Assembly (NCBI GenBank): GCA_905372495.1
Contig: CAJPPG010000001.1
Span: forward strand, 1 to 63,840
Source of the DNA: Candidatus Saccharimonadota bacterium
GTDB lineage: Bacteria > Patescibacteriota > Saccharimonadia > Saccharimonadales > Saccharimonadaceae
Direction of reading: 5' to 3'
Length of the DNA stretch: 63,840 bases
Shown: in pieces, positions 57,549 through 63,840 of the stretch
Position numbering within the stretch: the first letter of the stretch is position 1
Layout of the letters: every line of letters starts with the position of its first letter
Program-made: the position numbers and the translations under genes
Notes under the pieces: generated by a model
Told to the model about the DNA's origin: nothing
Database searches by the model: none
Seen by the model: only the letters and a program-made list of their open reading frames with translations

Positions 57549-60500
57549 ATGCCAAATCATGAAGGTCTACCACTAAAGGCTCAGGATAATTCACGAGAAG
57601 CTTATAATTCTATTCATGATGAACCAGAATATCAAAAAGAACTTCAGCGAAAAAGAGTAAATGCTATCTATTCTAGTGTTCTCACACTCATCAGTTTTCA
57701 GGAAAGAAAAAAGCCAGAGTTTAAGGAGCCTTTAGTCACCCCATATTATGAAAAAGCATTAAGGGATCAGAAGCGGGCTGAGCGGATTGCCAAAAAAGAA
57801 GCTCTTGAAGCTGGTGAACCAGTAAGAAAAATTGAAAAAATCCCTGGCGAAAACCCAAAAGATAGAAAGAATTATGCTTATCTTGAACGTCTTGACCTGG
57901 CGATCGAACGTGGTGGTAATAAACTTGAAAAGAGAATTTGGCAAGAATCCATCAAAAATTTTGCTCCAATTATTGAAAAAGAGAATATTAATAATAAATC
58001 TTGGCTCCAACTTAAGAAGGCTTTTGATGATAATCGTAAAGGGCAAGGCCTTCCTCCTATCGAATATACGGAGTCTGAGATGAATAAAGACTATGAAAGA
58101 CTTCGTCAAGATCAGGTAGATTCCATAAACAGTTGGACGGAATATCTCGGCAATAAAGAAGTTTCTTTTCCCACTTGGTTCAAGATTTATGCTTTTAATA
58201 GCGTGATCAAGATGGGTAGGTATAATCAGCTAGATGGTAAATATGAAAACCGTGACAAATCCACCATCGCTCCCTATCCAAAAGTTAGCCCAGCAGCTCT
58301 TGCTCTTACACTTGATGCGGTTAACGATTTTTTCGGGCAAGATAAAGAGAAATGGTTTACAGAGCATACCGATGATGACCAACTTAACGCAATTGTAAAA
58401 TCCGGAAATTTTGGCAAGATTTACACGCATTTTTTTAAAGAAACTTATAAACCTATCCCTACACCTGAGCGTACAGAAGACATAAAGGGGGAATGGTTTG
58501 ACTTTTATCCTGGACAAGAGACTGAGTTAGCCGAAGCCGCTCAGGGCACACCCTGGTGTATTGCTAGTGAACATCAGGGCGCATATTATCTAAAAACTAA
58601 TTTGAATATTGCGAATAATAAGGCTAGGTTTAGACTCTTTAAGTTGGAAAATGAAAGTAGTGTAGATGGTATGTCAAAAACCGCCTGTGCCTATATTCGT
58701 TTTAACACAGAAGGAAAAGTCGACGAGATTTCTGGTCTTAAGAATGGAGATAGACAAACAATTGAGGACTCTCTTATTCCTATTGTCGAGCAAGAGGTCC
58801 TTAAATATCCTCTTAACCCAGAAAAACATTTTAAAGAAAAATTTAGGGATAAAAAAGAGCTTATTAGATTGCAGGATAAAGCTAAAAAAGGCGAAGAACT
58901 CACTCTTGACGAATACGCATTTTTATACGAAAAAAATCGTGAAATTTTTACTTTAGATACTTACAAGGGTCCCGATCTGAAAATTGCAGAACTAAGAAAT
59001 ATCTATAACCTATCAAGATTGTTGCAGGGTGAAGATAAAGATGCTATCGATCAAGATTTATTAATACAAAAGCTCGAGTGTGTTCTTGAAAAAACCAGTA
59101 GTAATGACATAGTTGCTAATTTTGATACTCTCCTCGAAAAAGGTTTTGACATTAATACTATCCTTAATAAGATGGACAGTCATGGTATTTCATGCCATAT
59201 CGATACTCTCCTCGAAAAAGGTATCGATATTAATGCTATTTTTAATAAGCTGAATAGTGATGATGTTTCACAAAGCCTCGATACTCTCCTCGAAAAAGGT
59301 TTTGACATTAATACTATCTTTAATAAGCTGGATAGTCATGGCATTTCATCATATAATATCGATACTTTTCTCGAAAAAGGTATCAATATTAATACTATCT
59401 TTAATAAGTTGAATAGTCATGGTGTTTCACAAAACCTCAATACTCTTCTCGAAAATGGTATCGATATTAATACTATCTTTAATAAGTTAGATAGCTATAA
59501 CATTTCACGAACCCTTGATGCTCTTCTAGAAAAAGGTATCAATATTAATACTATCTTTAATAAGCTAGATAATTATGATATTACGAAAAATCTTACTATT
59601 CTTCTCGAAAATGGTATCGATGTCAACGTTATCTTTGACAAGTTGGATAGTTATGATATTACGAAAAACCTCGATACTTTCCTTGAAAAAGGCATCAATT
59701 TTAATACTATCTTCAATAAGCTAGGTAGTTATGGTATTTCGCAAAGTATCAATGCTCTTCTAGAAAACGGTATCGATATTAACGTTATCTTTGATAAGTT
59801 GGATAGTTATGGTGTTTCATATCATTTAGATACTCTTCTAGAAAACGGTATCGACATTAACGCAGCCTTCAATAAGTTGGATAGTTATGGTGTTTCACAA
59901 AATCTCAATACTCTTCTTGAGAACGGTGTCGACGTTAATAGGGTCTTTAATAGGTTGAATAGTGATGGTATTTCGCTAAATTTTGAGTTACTTGCGAATC
60001 ATGATATCCCTATCAATCTTCTTATTTCAAAAATGGACCTTCAAGGGATTGAGTCGCATCTAGATGCTATTCAGACTGATCCAGCCGATATTAAAGCCGC
60101 TCAGTCAATCATTTACCGTGATGTAATCATTGATGGTATTGAAGAATTTTCTCTGGAGAATATTAATTACGATGTAATTTACGATAAAATTCTAGACAAT
60201 CAATTAGATTTAGTTATTAAAGGTGGTAATTTAGAGCTAGCTATAAATAAAGTGATAGAAGAAACGCTCTCTGATAGCCTCAAAACATTTTTAGAGCAAC
60301 ACCCTACTGATTTTAATAATATTAAGCCCGAATTATATAGCAAATTAGTCTCAGAGTTTATAGAGTCTTATATAGACAGTGATGAAGTTGCAAGATTGAA
60401 CGATGATCGTGTGATTAGGTCCCTTGTTGGTCCTGATCTTATTTATAATTTAAATAACCTTCTTCAGGTAATGTCAATTGATCGCATAGTTGCCAATATG

Positions 60501-60560
60501 CGCCCAGCCGATATTGAAACTTATCATGACGAATTAGTCGCCCACGGTGCTACTCTTTAG
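57549..60560 (+). CDS. Large protein with twelve 26-residue repeats
   Basis: 1003 aa, no signal peptide. The N-terminal half (1-520) is charged and helical with a compact block EAAQGTPWCIASEHQGAYYL, then ARFRLFKLENES, ACAYIRFNTEGKVDEISGLKNGDRQ near 330-410. A similar GT.WC motif occurs in phage- and plasmid-associated proteins, though I cannot name the family. From about residue 525 twelve 26-residue units follow with consensus LDTLLEKGIDINTIFNKLDSYGISQN, the last degenerate. They are likely paired helices stacked into a solenoid, as in ankyrin-like binding scaffolds. A helical C-terminal domain of about 165 residues ends the protein. It probably binds another macromolecule. Confidence 0.8.
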   Translation: MPNHEGLPLKAQDNSREAYNSIHDEPEYQKELQRKRVNAIYSSVLTLISFQERKKPEFKEPLVTPYYEKALRDQKRAERIAKKEALEAGEPVRKIEKIPGENPKDRKNYAYLERLDLAIERGGNKLEKRIWQESIKNFAPIIEKENINNKSWLQLKKAFDDNRKGQGLPPIEYTESEMNKDYERLRQDQVDSINSWTEYLGNKEVSFPTWFKIYAFNSVIKMGRYNQLDGKYENRDKSTIAPYPKVSPAALALTLDAVNDFFGQDKEKWFTEHTDDDQLNAIVKSGNFGKIYTHFFKETYKPIPTPERTEDIKGEWFDFYPGQETELAEAAQGTPWCIASEHQGAYYLKTNLNIANNKARFRLFKLENESSVDGMSKTACAYIRFNTEGKVDEISGLKNGDRQTIEDSLIPIVEQEVLKYPLNPEKHFKEKFRDKKELIRLQDKAKKGEELTLDEYAFLYEKNREIFTLDTYKGPDLKIAELRNIYNLSRLLQGEDKDAIDQDLLIQKLECVLEKTSSNDIVANFDTLLEKGFDINTILNKMDSHGISCHIDTLLEKGIDINAIFNKLNSDDVSQSLDTLLEKGFDINTIFNKLDSHGISSYNIDTFLEKGININTIFNKLNSHGVSQNLNTLLENGIDINTIFNKLDSYNISRTLDALLEKGININTIFNKLDNYDITKNLTILLENGIDVNVIFDKLDSYDITKNLDTFLEKGINFNTIFNKLGSYGISQSINALLENGIDINVIFDKLDSYGVSYHLDTLLENGIDINAAFNKLDSYGVSQNLNTLLENGVDVNRVFNRLNSDGISLNFELLANHDIPINLLISKMDLQGIESHLDAIQTDPADIKAAQSIIYRDVIIDGIEEFSLENINYDVIYDKILDNQLDLVIKGGNLELAINKVIEETLSDSLKTFLEQHPTDFNNIKPELYSKLVSEFIESYIDSDEVARLNDDRVIRSLVGPDLIYNLNNLLQVMSIDRIVANMRPADIETYHDELVAHGATL
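59121..60059 (+). repeat. Twelve tandem 78-bp coding repeats
   Basis: Units of 78 nt (one of 81) run from 59121 to about 60059. Neighbouring copies share long nearly identical stretches at DNA level (for example the 'ctcgaaaa(a/t)ggtatcgatattaa' core), so copy number probably changes by recombination. Confidence 0.9.
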
Positions 60561-60575
60561 TATTAAATCTTGTTA

Positions 60576-60584
60576 TGGTATAAT
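60576..60584 (+). promoter_or_regulatory. Extended -10 of the Rpf-like gene (leaderless type)
   Basis: TGG plus TATAAT (60579-60584), 7 nt before ATG 60592. It sets the start downstream of an in-frame ATG at 60547. Confidence 0.65.
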
Positions 60585-60591
60585 AGCGGAG

Positions 60592-61629
60592 ATGAAATTA
60601 AATGCATCTTACTACAGGTTCTTCTGTGGTTTTAGTATCAGTGTTTTTATTATAACTCTAGCTCTAGGTGTCTTTTTTAGTATGCGCCCGACTTATGCTG
60701 AGTCGAATAATTCCGATAATGGTATTGTTTCTGACAGCCATTTTGTTACTTTTTATGACGATTCGAAGTCTCTTACAATTAAAACCAGCGCCAAGACCGT
60801 CAAAGAGGCTCTCGAGCGTGCCAAAATAGCATATCATGACACGGATCGTGTCGAGCCGGCTCTTACTGATGAAATTAATTCCGATAATTTCCGTATTAAT
60901 ATTTATCGTTCTCGTCCAGTCATTATCAAGGCAGGTACCACCAGTAAATTTATTATGTCCGCCAGTCTTGATCCAAAAGAAATTGCCCGCGATGCCGGCA
61001 TTACTATTTATGATGGCGACGAATTAAAATTAATATCCGGTCAAAACATCCTTGAGTCCGGTGTTGCTACCACTTATCAACTCACTCGTAACGGCGGCCG
61101 CACTATCACTATCGAAGAGGATATCCCCTATGCTGAAAAAACCGTCAATGACGGCGCCTTGGCTACTGGTCAGACCAATCTTCGTCAGGTCGGGGAACTA
61201 GGTCGTAAGAGTTCTGTCTACCGTGTCAATTTTGTTGATGGTAAGGAAGTTTCTCGTGAACTGATTAGTTCTGAAACTATCAAAAACCCAGTTGATCGCA
61301 TCACTGCAGTTGGTATGAAAAAATCAGTTCCTCCCGAGTGGGAGGCCTGTGCCTCTTATGCTCGTGCCGCTGGTATTTCCGAAGCCGATCTCCATGTTGC
61401 ACTCACGCTTATCTACCGTGAGTCGGGTTGTCGTTTTGATGCCACAAATGCTAGTACCGGTGCCTATGGTATTCCTCAGGCCCTACCAGGGTCAAAAATG
61501 GCCAGTGCTGGCGCAGACTGGCAGACCAACCCAGTCACGCAAATTCGTTGGATGATTGGCTACGTGACCGGGCGATATGGTGGCTGGAATCAGGCTTGGA
61601 GTTTCTGGCAATCACGTCACTGGTACTAG
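60592..61629 (+). CDS. Secreted DUF348-G5-transglycosylase protein (resuscitation-promoting factor-like)
   Basis: 345 aa. A signal peptide or anchor (about 8-33, ending TYAES) is followed by a DUF348 region (VTFYDDSKSLTIKTSAKTVKEALERAKI...DRVEPALTDEI), a G5 domain (EDIPYAEKTVNDGALATGQTNLRQVGELGRKSSVYRVNFVDGKEVSRELIS) and a C-terminal lysozyme-like domain with Glu in LTLIYRESGCRFDATNASTGAYGIPQALPGSKMASAG and the Trp/Tyr-rich YGGWNQAWSFW. The layout matches YabE/Rpf-type peptidoglycan hydrolases acting in wall growth. In an epibiont it could also act on the host wall; this is inference. rsmA follows directly, as in actinobacterial rpf-ksgA loci. Confidence 0.94.
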   Translation: MKLNASYYRFFCGFSISVFIITLALGVFFSMRPTYAESNNSDNGIVSDSHFVTFYDDSKSLTIKTSAKTVKEALERAKIAYHDTDRVEPALTDEINSDNFRINIYRSRPVIIKAGTTSKFIMSASLDPKEIARDAGITIYDGDELKLISGQNILESGVATTYQLTRNGGRTITIEEDIPYAEKTVNDGALATGQTNLRQVGELGRKSSVYRVNFVDGKEVSRELISSETIKNPVDRITAVGMKKSVPPEWEACASYARAAGISEADLHVALTLIYRESGCRFDATNASTGAYGIPQALPGSKMASAGADWQTNPVTQIRWMIGYVTGRYGGWNQAWSFWQSRHWY

Positions 61630-61638
61630 GAGAACTTG

Positions 61639-62424
61639 ATGCTACAGAATAAGAAACATCTTGGACAGAATTGGCTTAAACATCGGCCTATTCTAGAGGA
61701 AATTGCTGAGAGTGCAGTAGTCTTAACGAACGATCCTGAGAATACTCAGCCACTCTGTTTAGAGATTGGTCCAGGACTAGGCACTTTGACCAGCTCTCTG
61801 CTTCGTCGCTTTCCTAAAGTTCTTGCTATTGAATATGACGAGAAGCTTGCCACTAATCTACCAAACTTTTTTCCTGGTAAAAATCTCCAAGTTGTTCATC
61901 AAGACTTTCTTCAATTTGACCTCGCACAGATTAAAGAACCCTATGTTGCGGTTGGTAATATCCCATATTACATTACTAGCCCAATCATTCAGAAATTAAT
62001 TTCTGCTTCCAACCCGCCAGAGAAAATTGTTCTACTTATGCAAAAAGAAGTCGCCGATCGTCTACTCTTTGATGTGGGCAGATATACTTATCTTACTCTT
62101 GCCGTTCTTAATTTTGCCGATGTTTACCCAGGAATATTTGTTGACCGCAGTCTCTTCACGCCACCGCCAAAAGTTGACTCAGCTTCTGTAATCTTGGTAC
62201 CTCGCAAGCAGCCTATTGTGGGTCCGGAGGTTTTACATTTTATTAAACAGTGTTTTATGAATCCACGAAAAAAACTAATCACCTGTCTCCCCCATATTAC
62301 TCAAAAATCGCGTGAAGAAATTAAAGAGTTATATCAAATCCTTGGCCTGGAAGAGAACTATCGCCCTGCTGATCTCACTCTTTCTGATTGGCAAAAAGTC
62401 TACGATTTTGCTCGGGAAGCCTAG
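61639..62424 (+). CDS. rsmA: 16S rRNA dimethyladenosine transferase
   Basis: 261 aa from ATG 61639, with AGGAGA 5 nt upstream; a TTG directly before it is in frame. KKHLGQNWLKHRPILEEIAE (the QNFL-type motif), motif I LEIGPGLGTLTSSLLRR, VHQDFLQFD, the catalytic NIPYYITSPI motif, and VDSASVILVPR are all present. It dimethylates two adjacent adenosines near the 3' end of 16S rRNA. It lies 9 nt behind the Rpf-like gene and is co-transcribed with it. Confidence 0.96.
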   Translation: MLQNKKHLGQNWLKHRPILEEIAESAVVLTNDPENTQPLCLEIGPGLGTLTSSLLRRFPKVLAIEYDEKLATNLPNFFPGKNLQVVHQDFLQFDLAQIKEPYVAVGNIPYYITSPIIQKLISASNPPEKIVLLMQKEVADRLLFDVGRYTYLTLAVLNFADVYPGIFVDRSLFTPPPKVDSASVILVPRKQPIVGPEVLHFIKQCFMNPRKKLITCLPHITQKSREEIKELYQILGLEENYRPADLTLSDWQKVYDFAREA

Positions 62425-62505
62425 TTCAAGTTGTTGAGATCGGCTAATTATGCTAAGATAAACATAAGCGTTTATCTAATATTTTTATCTAAACAAAGGA
62501 ACAAA

Positions 62506-63780
62506 ATGGATCCAATTCCTCAGCCTCAAAATCAAAATGATGACCATACAATAAGTAGGACTCCTCTACCAACTAATAATCAGGCCCAAACATCTTCACC
62601 AGTATCCAATATCACAACCCCCTCTTCCACTCCTGTTTCTCCTGTAGTACCTGCTTCTAACCCTTCCCATTCTCCGGCTTCAGTTACTGCTACCTCCGCT
62701 TCTTCAACCCCAGTTACTAATACTCCTCCTTCTTCTCCCAGCTCAGCTCAAACTACTTCGCCAGAGCTAGATAGTTTAATGACTGAGCTTAATAATTACC
62801 AACTCACTACGGATGATTTACAACCAGGCGCCCAACAAGAGACTTTTGTGAACTCCGCATCAACCTCTCCACTTTCCTCACTTACGCCAACTGACCCCAC
62901 GCTCTCCGTAGCCTCTTTCTCGGCTACTCCTAATCCATCTGATTCAGGCCTCGCATCTGGTCCAGTCCAAAATCAGCAGTCTGGTCCAGTCTTAGATTCT
63001 GCTTCGCCTACAGTCTCTGCCTCAACGCCACTCGGCACTGAGATGACGATTGACAGCGACCAGGCGCCACAATCAGGACAACCTGAAGTTGGTGATGATG
63101 AGAACAAGGAAGATCAGGAAGATCAGCCTCTCGTGGCGGCCGCTCCGACTCCAGGCTCTATCGGTAGCGCCATCTCTTATGCTGATTTTGAAAAGAAACA
63201 AGCCGAAGAAGCTGCCAAGAAGGTCAAGAATCAAAATAAGTCAAAGATTAAATTGAATCGCACCACCATTTTGATTATTGTCGCCGCTGCTCTCTTTGTC
63301 ATTGCTGGAATCATTCTTGCCTTGATGTTTTTAAGTGAGCCACAGAAGAAACCTACTCAAGCCACTGGCAAAAATCAAGTCGAGAAGGCTTCGACAAAAA
63401 TGCTGACCTGTGTTCGTCCACTAAGTACCAATGAGTCAACCGAAGTTGGCGCGGCGTACGGTAATTTTGAACGGCAGTTTACTTTTGAAAATGATAACCT
63501 TAGCGGCATTTCTGAGCAGTATGTTTATCAATATAATAGTGAGAATGAAGCGGTTACTGCAAAGACTTCACTTGATGCAACTATTAAATCCGATGGAAAT
63601 ACTCAAGTTACAACCGAGATTAATCTCAATCAGTTAAAGAAAAAGTCAGTTATTGCGGGAAGTAATCTAGACAACTACCTCAAGTCCTTATCTGAATTTA
63701 GCTCCATTACTACCTATGATCTAAATTCTCTGATGTCAGCCGAGAATCAAACTGGACTCTCTTGCTCCACAATTGAATAA
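62506..63780 (+). CDS. Membrane protein with long Pro/Ser/Thr-rich region
   Basis: 424 aa from ATG 62506, set by AAAGGA 6-7 nt upstream; an in-frame ATG at 62431 has no site. Residues 1-255 are disordered and rich in Pro, Ser, Thr and Gln, with little charge except one acidic patch (DDENKEDQEDQ). A Lys-rich stretch and one membrane helix (TTILIIVAAALFVIAGIILALMFL, about 282-305) follow, then an exported domain of about 115 residues with two Cys (LTCVRPLS, GLSCSTIE), probably disulphide-linked. The layout (cytoplasmic disordered tail, helix, small Cys-pair domain) recalls the two proteins beside ftsK. Family unknown. Confidence 0.85.
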   Translation: MDPIPQPQNQNDDHTISRTPLPTNNQAQTSSPVSNITTPSSTPVSPVVPASNPSHSPASVTATSASSTPVTNTPPSSPSSAQTTSPELDSLMTELNNYQLTTDDLQPGAQQETFVNSASTSPLSSLTPTDPTLSVASFSATPNPSDSGLASGPVQNQQSGPVLDSASPTVSASTPLGTEMTIDSDQAPQSGQPEVGDDENKEDQEDQPLVAAAPTPGSIGSAISYADFEKKQAEEAAKKVKNQNKSKIKLNRTTILIIVAAALFVIAGIILALMFLSEPQKKPTQATGKNQVEKASTKMLTCVRPLSTNESTEVGAAYGNFERQFTFENDNLSGISEQYVYQYNSENEAVTAKTSLDATIKSDGNTQVTTEINLNQLKKKSVIAGSNLDNYLKSLSEFSSITTYDLNSLMSAENQTGLSCSTIE

Positions 63781-63796
63781 ACTTAAAAACAAACTG

Positions 63797-63826
63797 GAGA
63801 GGCTTCAAGGTGCCTCTCTGTTTTTT
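63797..63826 (+). terminator. Intrinsic terminator at the window end
   Basis: GAGAGGC (63797-63803) and GCCTCTC (63812-63818) around an 8-nt loop, followed by TGTTTTTT. Confidence 0.88.
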
Positions 63827-63840
63827 ACTACATTTTTTGT

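Overview
The window reads like a chromosome segment of a reduced bacterium from the Candidate Phyla Radiation, most likely Saccharibacteria (TM7). The reasons are a compact gene set with no metabolic biosynthesis clusters, several shortened core proteins (an HolA-like subunit of 211 aa, a TlyA-like enzyme with no S4 domain), many secreted or membrane proteins with no recognisable family, and a DUF348-G5-transglycosylase resuscitation factor. TGA and TAA are used freely as stops, so the code is standard; this argues against Gracilibacteria and Absconditabacteria. The lineage is an inference from gene content, not a database result.

Layout. 1-3014: the end of a type II-C CRISPR-Cas locus (cas9 C-terminus, cas1, cas2, and an array of 11 perfect 36-nt repeats with ten 30-nt spacers) whose crRNAs appear to be transcribed leftward. 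3015-3622: decayed gene fragments, including a recognisable DinD/BRO-type piece. 3627-5712: a winged-helix protein, response regulator and histidine kinase operon. 5799-10241: surface-polysaccharide functions (LCP ligase, VanZ-like protein, PHP phosphatase and Wzc-like BY-kinase). 10380-10681: a strong promoter, a highly structured RNA and a terminator with no convincing gene, proposed here as an undescribed ncRNA. 10789-13822: a variable island with a coiled-coil protein interrupted by an in-frame TAG, followed by small acidic proteins of immunity-gene type, two of them paralogous. 13888-18616: aspS, uppP, rpsT, holA, mutM. 18777-26174: two large secreted proteins and a DHH-fold protein that has lost its catalytic motif and carries a very long Pro/Gln tail. 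26215-37097: information processing (truB, rpsO, pnp, ftsK, and the rpsF-ssb-rpsR-efp-TlyA operon), with ftsK flanked by two related membrane proteins. 37174-49425: ABC exporter, RNase J, CmpB-like membrane protein, UvrD-like helicase, S66 peptidase, GrpB-type protein, transglutaminase-like protein and tRNA-Leu(CAG). 49542-63780: CYTH protein, gpmI, galU, an HTH-MurA fusion, a UvrD/PcrA helicase, a protein with twelve 26-residue repeats, the Rpf-like transglycosylase, rsmA and a membrane-anchored Pro/Thr/Ser-rich protein.

Across the window many genes have a -10 box (often extended, TGNTATAAT) ending exactly 6 nt before the start codon and no Shine-Dalgarno sequence. This places the transcription start on the A of ATG and implies widespread leaderless mRNAs. 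Genes inside operons instead carry clear AGGAGG-type sites.

The items most worth following up are the structured RNA at 10413-10681, the HTH-MurA fusion, the leaderless promoter rule, the interrupted coiled-coil protein with its paralogous followers, and the pseudo-DHH protein.
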